54,903 bases of DNA from Clostridium sp. UBA2485 (GCF_002341865.1 NZ_DDOV01000112.1:47571-102473), one strand, 5' to 3'; positions 32,791-41,835 are shown, numbered from the stretch's first letter. Notes: generated by a model not told the origin, from the sequence alone. Numbers and translations: made by a program.

Positions 32791-34588
32791 TGAATTCCTC
32801 CTTGTAGTCTGTTTCTATTAAATTCATCTGTACTGAGTATCCTCCTATATTAGTGCTACGAATATCTATTCCATTTTCTACGGTGCAATATATTTTTTTG
32901 TAGTTATCTCTATAAAGTAAAACAGAATTGCTGTTATATAAATCTTCTACAAGCTTTAATTGTTGCTCTCTTATAAAGAATGTTAACGAATAGGAATTTC
33001 TTTTAAAGTTGTTAATCTTCTTAACGGGGTGTTGTCTGCCCTCAAAATAAAGATAATCACCTTCATTTATTAAATTGTAGTTTCTTTTTAACGGTTCATC
33101 AAAATTGCTTTTTATCTGTAGTACCTTAGATAGGTCATTAACGCTAGCTAGTATTGGGTATTTAAGATAAGTTTCAATTAAGGCTCGTTTGCTATCTGTA
33201 AATTCTTCTGATAATACAGCTCTGACAAAGTAAACATATCTTGCATTGCCTTTAATTGCGTAGTCTTTATAATTATTTTCCTTAGTTTGTCCTACTATTT
33301 TAAATTCTTTTTCTTCATATAATCTACGATATATTAAGAAGTAATCCCCATTAGCATTAAATCTTATATGTGTAAAATCACCTGCGGATTGAATTATTAT
33401 ATTAAATGGTTCCTTAGGTGTAGTTGAAATAGTAAATACCTTAGTACCCCAATTAGAGAACAAGTCAAATTCATTCTTTATACGGACACGCGCCGTATAA
33501 TTGCCATTCTCCATGAATATAGGCACCTTATAAGTTTTATTGCTTAAAGATGCAATAGAGCCACTATCATGAATTACTTCTCCTTTAGAATTTAATATTT
33601 GTACTTGATATACTTGTTGATATGTCGCAGTCCATGTAACAATCGGTCTAGCGCCTTCTTGAACAACAGTTACAACTGGAGCTTTGGGTAACCCTAAGGC
33701 ATTGAATGATACAGCCTCAGACCAAGGTGACCATTCGCCATATATATTAGAAGTCCTTATTTGCCATTCATTTTTCCCTGTTTCAAGTTTGTGTTGCGTT
33801 GACGTTAATGATATTTCTTGTTGAGAATAAGTTGAACTAGAATAAGCAGTATACCAATTACCTAATTCATGCTTAATTCTAATTTCAACGCCATGTTGCT
33901 TATCTAATAATCCAAGTTTCCTGTCTTTTATGCCAGTATTATATTTCCATTCAAATATTACGTTTTCTTGGTTATTAACATATATATTTATAGGGTTATA
34001 TAGTGTAGGTTTTAAAGGTATAGCATCCTCATAAAATACATCAATGTACGGAATATAACCACTTTCAGAGCTTCCCCAAATATCAAATCTAGATTGGTCA
34101 AATGAACCATTACTTCCTTCTAAAAACATCCCATATTTTAATTCGGAATTAATCTGCATATCTATGGCCATTTCATTCCATATTCTCGTCTTTTTCCATC
34201 TATTCGCTAGACCATTCTCAACTCTTGCAAGCCTATTTCTATTCTCTGTGTTTTCTAAATTTAAAGATGGTATGTTTTTAGATGTTACAGTATTTACATT
34301 CCAAGATGAAGATATCCCAAAAACTCTGAACTCACTATAATCATTATCAGTTAATGATTGGCTATACATATTAAGTTCTATATATTCGATATTTTTAAAT
34401 CTTAAATCACTAAAATCAACATCTAATAATATACTTCTGTAAGATTTATCTCCGTTGCTTTCTTGTCGCTCTCCGCTTTCAAGATAATTACGTCCATTAT
34501 AATTAGTGTTACTAGAACCATATCCACCTCCAACTCTATCTCCATCAATATAGGTATCAGCTTTGATTGTATAACGTTTTGTAGCCAT
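32783..34588 (-). CDS. Large tail protein with DNRLRE and Fn3-like domains
   Basis: A 601-aa protein. Residues 1-190 form a DNRLRE-type beta-sandwich (KADTYIDGDRVGGGYGSS; RSILLDVDFSDL; SSSWNVNTVTSKNIPS), a fold linked to carbohydrate binding. The middle (about 195-395) has Fn3-like repeats (NEWQIRTSNIYGEWSPWSEAV; TARVRIKNEFDLFSNW). The C-terminal about 130 residues resemble a distal-tail or tail-component domain (VKKINNFKRNSYSLTFFIREQQ). It lies between the tape measure and hub where Dit normally is. It is probably a Dit variant with host-surface domains. Confidence 0.7.
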   Translation of the reverse strand: MATKRYTIKADTYIDGDRVGGGYGSSNTNYNGRNYLESGERQESNGDKSYRSILLDVDFSDLRFKNIEYIELNMYSQSLTDNDYSEFRVFGISSSWNVNTVTSKNIPSLNLENTENRNRLARVENGLANRWKKTRIWNEMAIDMQINSELKYGMFLEGSNGSFDQSRFDIWGSSESGYIPYIDVFYEDAIPLKPTLYNPINIYVNNQENVIFEWKYNTGIKDRKLGLLDKQHGVEIRIKHELGNWYTAYSSSTYSQQEISLTSTQHKLETGKNEWQIRTSNIYGEWSPWSEAVSFNALGLPKAPVVTVVQEGARPIVTWTATYQQVYQVQILNSKGEVIHDSGSIASLSNKTYKVPIFMENGNYTARVRIKNEFDLFSNWGTKVFTISTTPKEPFNIIIQSAGDFTHIRFNANGDYFLIYRRLYEEKEFKIVGQTKENNYKDYAIKGNARYVYFVRAVLSEEFTDSKRALIETYLKYPILASVNDLSKVLQIKSNFDEPLKRNYNLINEGDYLYFEGRQHPVKKINNFKRNSYSLTFFIREQQLKLVEDLYNSNSVLLYRDNYKKIYCTVENGIDIRSTNIGGYSVQMNLIETDYKEEFNG

Positions 34589-34591
34589 ATT

Positions 34592-36589
34592 TTACCCCCT
34601 TCCATAAGCCCTCGCAGTTTGTTTATATTCCTTAGCCATACGAACGACAGAATTAAATTCTTCTACGTTTTTGGCGTCTATGGTTATATAAATATTGTCC
34701 CCTCCACCAAAGCCACCATTACCATTTATATAAGGGTTTTGGCTTTTAGGTATTACCGCTTCTCCTTCGTGTAGTTCTGCGACATATCTATCTCTAGGTA
34801 CTCGCTTTATACCTGTGGCATGGCTACCAGCTATTTGTCTATAAGCTCCTTGCCCAGTTTGATTAATTGTGTTCCTCATCTTATCCGCTTGCCCTGTCAT
34901 ACTGTTAGACATAGTGTTCATAGTCTGGTTGACCTGTTCTCCTCTACCTATCAATATGTTAATCATAGCAAGTAACCCTGCAATCGCTGCTGATACTCCT
35001 ATAATTATCAATGCAGTCTTAGCAAGAGTTAAGTTTAAACCTCCAAAAGTTTGATTAAATACCCCTGTCATCTTAGATACACTCGATATTATCTTAGCTA
35101 TACTCCCCAACACTAGAGTTAACGTTCCTGCTATAGCTACAACTGCTAGCAATGGTTTAGGTATAGCAGCTATAACATCAACGAATACAGCGGCGATTTT
35201 AACTACAGGATCAAACCACTCTCCAAGCTCTGTAAGTTTAATCTTTAGTCTGTTAACTGCCGCACTAAATTCTTCAGCTGGTGTTGTAATTTTCTCTAGT
35301 GCTTGATCTGCAAACCCTGTAGAGTTTGCGATTTTGTCCATACTTTCCTTGTACATATCAGCTCCGCTACCTGTTAATACAAGCACGCCATTTAATGCAT
35401 TAATATTACCGAATAAGTTTCCTACAGATTCCGTGTTCCCTCTAGTCTTTTTGTTTACATCTTCGAGAAATCCGCTTAGGCCTTTTGTTTTTAATGCAGT
35501 CTCATTGAATTGTAACCCAAGTTTTTTAGCCTCTTTTCTAGCTTCAGCAGTCGGGTTAATTACTGCTGACAATATACCTCTTAATCCAGTTATAGCCTGC
35601 GCTGAGTCTATACCACTTTGTGTCATTGTAGCAATAGCCGCAAATAAATCTATTATAGGAACTTGTGCCTGTGCTGCGAGCCCTGCTATACGACCGAACG
35701 ACTCTCCTAATTCTCCTACTGTTATTTTACCAACTTCTTGAGTTTTAACTAATTGGTCTACTAGTTTAGTTGAATCCTTTACACTTAATCCATATGAGTT
35801 TATAAGAGTAGTTAAAATATCAACCGCAACAGCGTTTTCTGTAAATCCTACCTTTGATAGTCTAGTAGCATCAGTTAATAACCCTATAGCTTCACTTGAT
35901 TGTATTCCAGAAGATAAAGTATTATACAATCCCTCAGCTACTTCTGTACTCGCAACGTTAAAGTCAGCTGATATTTGAAGCACCTCTTTGCCCATATCTT
36001 TAAAAGATACTGAACTCTCATCCATTATCGTGCGCGCCATGGCCATGTTTTTAGCAAAATCGGCTTGAAATTTGATAGCTGCGGCTCCAACAGTTGCCAT
36101 TATACCGCCAACCATTTGCATTTTACTACCAACATCATCAAGGCTTAATCCTACACTTTCCATTGATGAACTGAAGTCTTGTGCTGCTGTTCTAGCTTGG
36201 CCCATTCTAGTATTTTGAAATTCTAATTCCCTGCTTAAATCCTTAACTTCCGTTTCCATTTTGCTCATAGCAGTTTCAGCGTTGTTAAGCTCTATTCTTT
36301 TATTTGCGATAGCTTTCGCATTCTTATTTTCAGCATTAGTTAACTCATTTAATTGTTGCCTAAGAATTGCCACCTTATCTTTCTGTATGTTCATTTTCTG
36401 TACAGCATGGTCATATTGTAATCCTAGCTTATCAACCGCACTCCCTGTTTTGCTAGCCTGTTCCATTTGTTTACGGAACTCTGAGTTCAGAAGTGCCATT
36501 TGTTTACTAGTACCCGATACTCCTGCTTTAACACTGTCGTAATTGAAGTCCAGGACAATCGAACGTCTATATCCTTTAAAGCCTGCCAT
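34592..36589 (-). CDS. Tail tape measure protein (TP901 family)
   Basis: Sets tail length and is ejected with the DNA. The 665 aa start with a coiled coil (about 20-135), then the TP901 core (QADFAKNMAMARTIMDESSV; VAEGLYNTLSSGIQSSEAIG; GLRGILSAVINPTAEARKEA) and two hydrophobic segments (about 485-560). A C-terminal Gly-rich stretch has a GIKRVPRDRYVAELHEGEAVIPK motif seen in such proteins. At about 1.5 angstrom per residue this predicts a tail of roughly 100 nm. The start follows AGGAGG after the gpGT stop. Confidence 0.92.
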   Translation of the reverse strand: MAGFKGYRRSIVLDFNYDSVKAGVSGTSKQMALLNSEFRKQMEQASKTGSAVDKLGLQYDHAVQKMNIQKDKVAILRQQLNELTNAENKNAKAIANKRIELNNAETAMSKMETEVKDLSRELEFQNTRMGQARTAAQDFSSSMESVGLSLDDVGSKMQMVGGIMATVGAAAIKFQADFAKNMAMARTIMDESSVSFKDMGKEVLQISADFNVASTEVAEGLYNTLSSGIQSSEAIGLLTDATRLSKVGFTENAVAVDILTTLINSYGLSVKDSTKLVDQLVKTQEVGKITVGELGESFGRIAGLAAQAQVPIIDLFAAIATMTQSGIDSAQAITGLRGILSAVINPTAEARKEAKKLGLQFNETALKTKGLSGFLEDVNKKTRGNTESVGNLFGNINALNGVLVLTGSGADMYKESMDKIANSTGFADQALEKITTPAEEFSAAVNRLKIKLTELGEWFDPVVKIAAVFVDVIAAIPKPLLAVVAIAGTLTLVLGSIAKIISSVSKMTGVFNQTFGGLNLTLAKTALIIIGVSAAIAGLLAMINILIGRGEQVNQTMNTMSNSMTGQADKMRNTINQTGQGAYRQIAGSHATGIKRVPRDRYVAELHEGEAVIPKSQNPYINGNGGFGGGDNIYITIDAKNVEEFNSVVRMAKEYKQTARAYGRG

Positions 36590-36601
36590 TTCACACCTCC
36601 T

Positions 36602-36838
36602 CTATACGAATCCAGGTATATCTTTCATGCTATTTATAACCTCCGGTTCTCCGAATTGATACTCATTATTTTGAATTTGTTCATGCATTAATAAAACCGT
36701 CATAACTTTAGCTACACTCGAACGTAAATATTCCTCTTCACTTCTTTTTAGTTCTATGCAAAATTTGTAGTATAACAAATCATAATCTATTGCATTGTTG
36801 CCTTCATCAACATGTTTCTGTCCACTTCTCGTTGTATC
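36602..36838 (-). CDS. Tail assembly chaperone gpGT extension (-1 frameshift product)
   Basis: A 78-codon frame with no start of its own, beginning DTTRSGQKHVDEGNNAIDYD and ending MKDIPGFV just before the tape measure gene. It is entered by a -1 shift at the slippery sequence A-AAA-AAG (36844-36838) within gpG codons LLKKK. The fusion would be about 189 aa. Such gpG/gpGT pairs upstream of the tape measure are a hallmark of long-tailed phages. Confidence 0.8.
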   Translation of the reverse strand, partial: DTTRSGQKHVDEGNNAIDYDLLYYKFCIELKRSEEEYLRSSVAKVMTVLLMHEQIQNNEYQFGEPEVINSMKDIPGFV

Positions 36839-37170
36839 TTTTTTTTTAATAGTTCTTCATCCATTTCATGGCTCTCTATAACTTTTCCAAGAACAACATT
36901 GACCATATCTATACCGCCGCCAACAATTATAGCTTGCGCTTCTTCGTATTCCACTGTAAAATCCATAACTTTCATTCCACAATGTAATATCATGGACGCA
37001 AGTGTATAAGGTTCTGTTTTGTACATTTCTGATAATACAGTTAAATCCCCGTATTCTTCCTGTAATAATAAGAACGTCTCCACTCCAAAGGCTGCCTTTT
37101 TTGTTGTTCCGTCTTCAAACTCCATCACTAGCGGATATATAGGTTTAACTTTCGATACTTTAACTTTCAT
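36787..37170 (-). CDS. Tail assembly chaperone gpG-like
   Basis: A 127-aa protein (MKVKVSKVKPIYPLVMEF start), the major product of the chaperone pair that binds the tape measure before tail polymerisation. Its C-terminal codons include TTA-AAA-AAA-AAG, a strong -1 slippery site, and normal translation stops 13 codons past the end of that run. The location between the major tail protein (plus moron) and the tape measure is diagnostic even though the sequence family is diverse. Confidence 0.8.
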   Translation of the reverse strand: MKVKVSKVKPIYPLVMEFEDGTTKKAAFGVETFLLLQEEYGDLTVLSEMYKTEPYTLASMILHCGMKVMDFTVEYEEAQAIIVGGGIDMVNVVLGKVIESHEMDEELLKKKIQREVDRNMLMKATMQ

Positions 37171-37197
37171 ACTTCCTCCTTGTTTCTGGGCATAATA

Positions 37198-37224
37198 AAA
37201 GCACCTACATAAAGTAAGTGCTTT
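37198..37224 (-). terminator. Terminator after the 186-aa gene
   Basis: Stem AAAGCACTTAC / GTAGGTGCTTT with loop TTTAT on the minus strand, followed by TATTAT, 15 nt after the stop of the 37240 gene. It sits within the tail operon, so late transcription must read through or restart. Confidence 0.65.
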
Positions 37225-37239
37225 AAATCTACTATTTAA

Positions 37240-37800
37240 TTATTCTTCAAGCAGCTGACTAGCCCAAAATTTACTTGCTACATTTCTTATTCCATCTGTT
37301 GTTACAGTGTCCCATTTTATTTTTTTAAAATCCTCTTTTTTAATTGTTATAATGCATCCAACTTCTGGTCTTACATTCCCATAAGAATCCACTACATTCA
37401 TCACCCACTGAAAGGAAATATTATCTTGTGGCATATTCATAAATTCAGTATCATTTACTAGTTCCTTCATCATTTTTATTGTTTCTAGTATACATCTTTC
37501 ACTGCTATATTTATACATAGTTAAAAATACCGTTTTCTCAGTTTCATTTGTCTTGAGGTCTGTAACTATATTTTTCCTACTGCTGTTTCCTCCAAGTGTA
37601 TCAATCGCTGTAACTGCTATATACTGATCCAAGTTTAGTTTATCTCTCCTTGTTATATTATTATAACGAACTGTTACAATAATTATCACTGTAATAGAGA
37701 TAACAATTATTGCCGCCGATACAATCATAATAGTATTAAAAACTTTTGATGTTTTCTTATTATCTCTATCTGGTGTTTTATTATCTATGTTGCCTTTCAT
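37240..37800 (-). CDS. Membrane-anchored protein inserted in the tail operon (probable moron)
   Basis: 186 aa: a short charged cytoplasmic N terminus, one strong membrane anchor (about 20-44, TIMIVSAAIIVISITVIIIV), then a soluble extracytoplasmic domain containing WVMNVVDSYGNVRPEVGC. No family recognised. It is not a structural gene by position: it lies between the major tail protein and gpG, has a good ribosome binding site (GGGAGGGG), about 60 bp of upstream spacer and its own terminator. That is the mark of a moron, perhaps for superinfection exclusion or a lysogenic trait. Confidence 0.65.
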   Translation of the reverse strand: MKGNIDNKTPDRDNKKTSKVFNTIMIVSAAIIVISITVIIIVTVRYNNITRRDKLNLDQYIAVTAIDTLGGNSSRKNIVTDLKTNETEKTVFLTMYKYSSERCILETIKMMKELVNDTEFMNMPQDNISFQWVMNVVDSYGNVRPEVGCIITIKKEDFKKIKWDTVTTDGIRNVASKFWASQLLEE

Positions 37801-37859
37801 AAAATCCCCTCCCTTACTTAAATTTTACAATAAGTTTAAAGTAAAGGATAGGGTTTATT

Positions 37860-38456
37860 TTATTTACCTAAATCTACACCAGTACTCCCTGGAACACTTA
37901 AAAACCATTTGTCTTGCATTTCCTTTGTGAATGCAAGGTCAGCACTGTCTGCAAATTTTCGTATTTCTTCATCATGTTCGCGTGGTACAAACTCAATTGT
38001 CACCGAGTCTGTGCTAAAGTTTATGTTATCCGTTTGTTGTTGCACCGTACTTGCATACGGTTGAGGTCTGCCTTTAAGTAGCCATATATATTCGTCAGTG
38101 TCTCCTGTTTGCTCTACTAGATAGCCTAGAGCAATTTCTTTTGCTTCGTCTCCAGCTTTATCCGTTGCAACTCCATTTTCGTAGGTAATCCCTAGTATTT
38201 CTGTTCTTACATCAATAGGCAATTTGTTTATGTCTGCCACTACTGTAAGACCTGTAAGTTTTCCGATTACTTCTTGCTTAATTCCATCACCGTAAAGTGT
38301 TCCGCTCGAAACACTTGGTGTAACTTGTATCTGCATTGCTTTTGCAAATGGTTTAACTGGCCCATATTCAACAGTTTGTGTATCATCTTTTGTTAGGATT
38401 GCATACACCATATTCTTAACATTTATTCTTGCTGTTTTTTTAACTTCTGCTGCCAT
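37860..38456 (-). CDS. Major tail protein
   Basis: A 198-aa tail-tube protein of the phi13/TP901 type. The N terminus (ARINVKNMVYAILTKDD) and IWLLKGRPQPYASTVQQQTDNINFST (in parts) are typical of Firmicute siphophage tube subunits, including the hallmark 'KG...P....QT...N' pattern. It follows the tail-completion genes and overlaps the 38456 gene by 1 nt. Confidence 0.85.
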   Translation of the reverse strand: MAAEVKKTARINVKNMVYAILTKDDTQTVEYGPVKPFAKAMQIQVTPSVSSGTLYGDGIKQEVIGKLTGLTVVADINKLPIDVRTEILGITYENGVATDKAGDEAKEIALGYLVEQTGDTDEYIWLLKGRPQPYASTVQQQTDNINFSTDSVTIEFVPREHDEEIRKFADSADLAFTKEMQDKWFLSVPGSTGVDLGK

Positions 38457-38809
38457 TACATTACCTCACTTTCTATATAACTAAAAGTCATTACTTTGTG
38501 GTAAAGCTTCATAGACCCAATATCCTCAATGGTGTCAGCTTGCATTGAGTCGGGTACAAACCCTTTTGCTTTCATTAGCTTCTTAATTTGTTTTGCTAGT
38601 TGGGTGTAGTCCGTCGTAGAGAAAATATCTATCTGACAAGTTCCGCCCTCTAGTTCTTCTTCTCCGTCTCCATACAGAAGACCGCCTTCATCAAAAAAAT
38701 GAAAAGAGACTGCGTGACCGCAATCTCCTATTTTAGGGCGTGTTTGCCATTCTATTGGTATTCCTAAAGGTTTAAGGGTTTCATATACTGTATTAATCAT
38801 CCTAACCAC
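38456..38809 (-). CDS. Tail terminator/completion protein
   Basis: 117 aa (MVRMINTVYETLKPLGIPIEW start) with the small alpha/beta layout of tail terminators (YTQLAKQIKKLMKAKGFVPD, then a final strand LYHKVMTFSYIESEVM). It lies between the HK97-gp10 protein and the major tail protein, the canonical slot for the protein that caps the tail tube at the head side. It overlaps the upstream gene by 13 nt. Confidence 0.75.
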   Translation of the reverse strand: MVRMINTVYETLKPLGIPIEWQTRPKIGDCGHAVSFHFFDEGGLLYGDGEEELEGGTCQIDIFSTTDYTQLAKQIKKLMKAKGFVPDSMQADTIEDIGSMKLYHKVMTFSYIESEVM

Positions 38810-39183
38810 CTACTTAACTCTTCATCTATAATAGCTTCTATCTCTGCGTCGCTTTCCGCAATGCTTCTATCCATGAAGTGTGTGGCATCTGTCTTGTAAG
38901 TTCCATCATTCACTAGATGCCACTTACGGCCAGTCTTTTTGCCACCTCTTACTCTTGCTACATAATCACCATCTTTATCTTTCCTTACGCTAACTTGTAT
39001 ATCATCTACCATATGCTTATAAGCAGTTTTACTTATTTTACTTCTCTTTAAGTTCTTTTTTACATTTTTTCTTAATGCATTAGCCCCTTTTCTTAAAATT
39101 CTCTTTTGTACTTCTATGCTTTCAGTTGGCAACTTACCTATAGTTACATCAAATTGGTCATCGTTTACTTTAAATGCCGACAT
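38797..39183 (-). CDS. HK97 gp10-family tail-completion protein
   Basis: 128 aa, basic, with the gp10 pattern: a helix of KRILRKGANALRKNVKKNLKRS, a beta-rich core (DDIQVSVRKDKDGDYVARVRGG) and a late KWHLVNDGTYKTDATHFM. Members sit at the head-tail junction. It overlaps both neighbours by 13-14 nt, as usual for this cassette. Confidence 0.82.
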   Translation of the reverse strand: MSAFKVNDDQFDVTIGKLPTESIEVQKRILRKGANALRKNVKKNLKRSKISKTAYKHMVDDIQVSVRKDKDGDYVARVRGGKKTGRKWHLVNDGTYKTDATHFMDRSIAESDAEIEAIIDEELSRWLG

Positions 39184-39526
39184 TCTTCACCTCACTTGCT
39201 AGAATTATAGTCCACATCTTAGAGTTATCTAATGGATAAACTGCATTAATATCATATAAAGTTTCTTCACTTAATAGCTTCATTTCTGTGTTAATATCTG
39301 TTCTATATCTAATATAAAATTTTACTGAGTTTTCGGCGTTAACTGCTTTAGCTGCCCAAAACTCCTTGCCTCTTAGATGTTCTTTCTTTGACCATAACTC
39401 CGTGAAAATATCATACTCTGGTTCAAGTGGTTGAACAGGGCCATCAACTTCTTTTCGTGTTTTTATAATTATGTGGTCATGCAAGGGTTTTTCTAAATCC
39501 CACGTAACTTGACGTTTATCCTTCAA
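39170..39526 (-). CDS. Head-tail adaptor/head closure protein
   Basis: 118 aa from a TTG start (MKDKRQVTWDLEKPLHDH), with GGAGGGGGTG upstream. The beta-barrel pattern (YDIFTELWSKKEHLRGKEFW, SVKFYIRYRTDINTEMKLL, ILASEVKNVGI) matches the phage head-tail adaptor family (SPP1 gp16-like). It overlaps the connector gene by 11 nt. Confidence 0.82.
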   Translation of the reverse strand: MKDKRQVTWDLEKPLHDHIIIKTRKEVDGPVQPLEPEYDIFTELWSKKEHLRGKEFWAAKAVNAENSVKFYIRYRTDINTEMKLLSEETLYDINAVYPLDNSKMWTIILASEVKNVGI

Positions 39527-39785
39527 GCGTTTTCACCCCCTCCATTAGCTGGAGTCTTAGAATTTCACTTTGAAAATTCTCTTCAAAGTACTCCAACCCA
39601 TTATTGTAAGCGTACCTACAATAGTCCATTAATAAACTCTTTGGAAGGTCTTCCACTGAAAAGTCTAACTCTGTACCTGTTAACCCTTGCAGATAATTCT
39701 TGCCTCTGTTAATATACCCTGTTATGTCCTTATCTTCTGAATTCCATGTTATTTTAAGGTAACTCTTTACTTCTTCTAATATAAT
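39516..39785 (-). CDS. Head-tail connector protein (gp6-like) with ATT start
   Basis: An 89-aa product beginning MILEEVKSYLKITWNSEDKD, all-helical, with YINRGKNYLQGLTG and LLMDYCRYAYNNGLEYFEENF. This is the standard signature of gp6-like connectors that join portal and head-closure proteins. The frame has no ATG/GTG/TTG at the N terminus. The only sensible start is ATT at 39785, 6 nt after TAGGTG. Position between the capsid protein and adaptor fits perfectly. A rare ATT initiation is likely. Confidence 0.8.
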   Translation of the reverse strand: MILEEVKSYLKITWNSEDKDITGYINRGKNYLQGLTGTELDFSVEDLPKSLLMDYCRYAYNNGLEYFEENFQSEILRLQLMEGVKTLEG

Positions 39786-39803
39786 AAATCACCTACTTAT
39801 TCT

Positions 39804-39832
39804 AAAAAAATAAAGGGCAATTAAGCCCCTTT
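39804..39832 (-). terminator. Terminator behind the major capsid gene
   Basis: Hairpin AAAGGGGC / GCCCTTT with loop TTAATT and then ATTTTTTT on the minus strand, 3 nt past the capsid gene stop. It probably gives extra capsid mRNA relative to the tail genes. Confidence 0.8.
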
Positions 39833-39835
39833 TAT

Positions 39836-41047
39836 TTATGCTTTAGTACCACCTGGAAATTCAGCTGCATTTGTAACATATACTTGCTGTACAGTTGGTT
39901 TTAGATTGGTTATATCGAGAAGAATGAAGGAATTGTTGTCCTTTGGTTGTCCATGTCCATAGAATTTTGTTAAGTAGATTCTTTCGTCTTCCAAGAATCT
40001 ATATTCATCAGAGAATTCAATTTTGCCACTCTTACCTGTTCCGGCTGCCATTAAATATCTCTTCCCAAGACCAATTATTGCTTCATTCTCTGCTATTCTG
40101 GAAGATTGAATAACCGTTGTAGGGAATGGGAATACATTCATTGTATATGTTCCATCTGCACTCCTTGGTGTAGTTGCTGGCATTATCTTTTTCAAATAGT
40201 CCTTTGGATTTACAACTAATATAACACTTTCAACCACTCTAGTGTGTCCATTCTCTGTTTCTGTAAGTGTAGCTAATAAATTTCCGTAAGAAATAGGGTC
40301 TAATGAATTTAATTTAACTTTAGTTTTGTCGGGATATCCATTTGTTTGGTCTATTGAACCCGCTAAATTCTTTCTCATTCCAATAGGTTCATGTAGGTTA
40401 GCAGTTTGACCTTTGCCGTTTAAAACACCATCTTCTAAACCTAGATATAAAGCTTCAGATAGAATTGTTCTAACATATCTATCTAACCATGCTGGCCCTA
40501 AATCCAACATTGCTTTACATACAGGTAAGAATGCAGAAAGTTTATTTTGTTGTAAGTCAATCTTCTTAAATCCAGAAGTTAATTCTTTTATGATTTCAGC
40601 GCAAAGTGGTGACCACGTAGCTAATTGGTCGGTATTTGCATTTAACAACCACTCTGTAACTGCTCCTGCATTTTGGAAGTCAATAGCATCTAGCAATGGG
40701 TGGCTTGTTGTTAAATCAGTAAAGACATCATCTATTACAGTTTTAGGCATCACTACGTCTAGGCTTGTTAATGCTTGTTGTGGATTATTAGATCTCATCG
40801 CCTCGATTACTTTTTGGTAATATTTATTTTCTTCGGATGTTAATTGCCTAACTCCTCTGTTAGCTAATACTTGTGTATCAACTGCATTCATTACGCCTCT
40901 CGCTTCTTGCAACACAGATTGGTGAATATTCTCTGCAAAGTCTGTAAATGCTTTTGCAAACTCTTCTTGATTACCTTCCGTTGCTGCTTGGGATAATTTT
41001 TGCATAATTTCTGCTTTCTTTTGGTTTTGTGCATCTAGGTTTATCAT
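39836..41047 (-). CDS. Major capsid protein (HK97 fold)
   Basis: 403 aa. The N-terminal about 110 residues are a Gln/Glu-rich helical delta domain that serves as an internal scaffold and is cut by the prohead protease. The rest has the phage_capsid pattern (NAGAVTEWLLNANTDQLATW; AYLGLEDGVLNGKGQ-like EALYLGLEDGVLNG; VLVVNPKDYLKKI-like VILVVNPKDYLKK; GLGKRYLMAAG). It is downstream of the ClpP-like protease, as usual, and followed by a strong terminator. Confidence 0.92.
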   Translation of the reverse strand: MINLDAQNQKKAEIMQKLSQAATEGNQEEFAKAFTDFAENIHQSVLQEARGVMNAVDTQVLANRGVRQLTSEENKYYQKVIEAMRSNNPQQALTSLDVVMPKTVIDDVFTDLTTSHPLLDAIDFQNAGAVTEWLLNANTDQLATWSPLCAEIIKELTSGFKKIDLQQNKLSAFLPVCKAMLDLGPAWLDRYVRTILSEALYLGLEDGVLNGKGQTANLHEPIGMRKNLAGSIDQTNGYPDKTKVKLNSLDPISYGNLLATLTETENGHTRVVESVILVVNPKDYLKKIMPATTPRSADGTYTMNVFPFPTTVIQSSRIAENEAIIGLGKRYLMAAGTGKSGKIEFSDEYRFLEDERIYLTKFYGHGQPKDNNSFILLDITNLKPTVQQVYVTNAAEFPGGTKA

Positions 41048-41076
41048 AATATCAATCTCTCCTTTTAAAATAAAAA

Positions 41077-41835
41077 TTAGCGGTACAATGCCGCTATCAA
41101 ATTTAATACTTTATTTTCTTTTTCTTGCTCTTTAGGTTCTTCTTGTGTTTCTTCAACTTGTTGCTCTTCTTGAGTTTCTTCTTTAGTTTCTTGTACAACT
41201 TGATCTAGTTTTTCTTTTTCACTTTGCTTTATCATAGTCATAAGCCCTCTTTTTACATTTTGACTAGCCTTATTGCTTACACTATCAGCTATAATAGATG
41301 TAGCGAATCCCATTTTCAGTGCTTCTTCTGCATTTAACCAAGTTTCATTGTCTAGTAGTTCTCTTAATTCTTCCTCTGTTATATTAACTATGTTCATATA
41401 AGCATTAATTGAAGCTTTAGTTATTTTCTCTAGATCATCAGCCTGTTTTCTGAAATCCTTAGCATTCCCGGCGGCTGTAGTCCAAGCATTATGAATCATC
41501 AATAAAGATGTATCGTAAACAATTCTTTCATCTCCTGCTGAAAATATAACTGATGCTATACTGCAAGCAAATGGATCAGCATAAGTTCTTATTTTTGCAT
41601 TATGCCTTTTTAATTCATTGCTAATAGCTAACCCCTCTCCTACTTCTCCACCATAAGAATTGATATAAACATTAATATAATCCACATCTTGTAATTCCTG
41701 TAGCCTTCTCGATAAATTATAGCTTGATACATCGCTCTCTGCCCATGGCCAAGAAGTTATATCACCATAAATATAAATATCTGCTTCATTATTGTTTTGT
41801 ACTAAAGAATAATATTTTTTCAATTTTCTCACCAC
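41077..41835 (-). CDS. ClpP-like prohead maturation protease
   Basis: 252 aa of the S14 family. The substrate-groove strand is VYINSYGGEVGEGLAISNEL, the catalytic Ser is S92 (FACSIAS) and the catalytic His is H115 (LLMIHNAW). The acid residue would be in MGFATS-adjacent sequence. A C-terminal Glu/Gln/Lys-rich tail (about 205-240) could act in scaffold interaction. It processes the capsid delta domain. It sits between portal and capsid genes, the standard order in Firmicute siphophages. Confidence 0.92.
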   Translation of the reverse strand: MVRKLKKYYSLVQNNNEADIYIYGDITSWPWAESDVSSYNLSRRLQELQDVDYINVYINSYGGEVGEGLAISNELKRHNAKIRTYADPFACSIASVIFSAGDERIVYDTSLLMIHNAWTTAAGNAKDFRKQADDLEKITKASINAYMNIVNITEEELRELLDNETWLNAEEALKMGFATSIIADSVSNKASQNVKRGLMTMIKQSEKEKLDQVVQETKEETQEEQQVEETQEEPKEQEKENKVLNLIAALYR

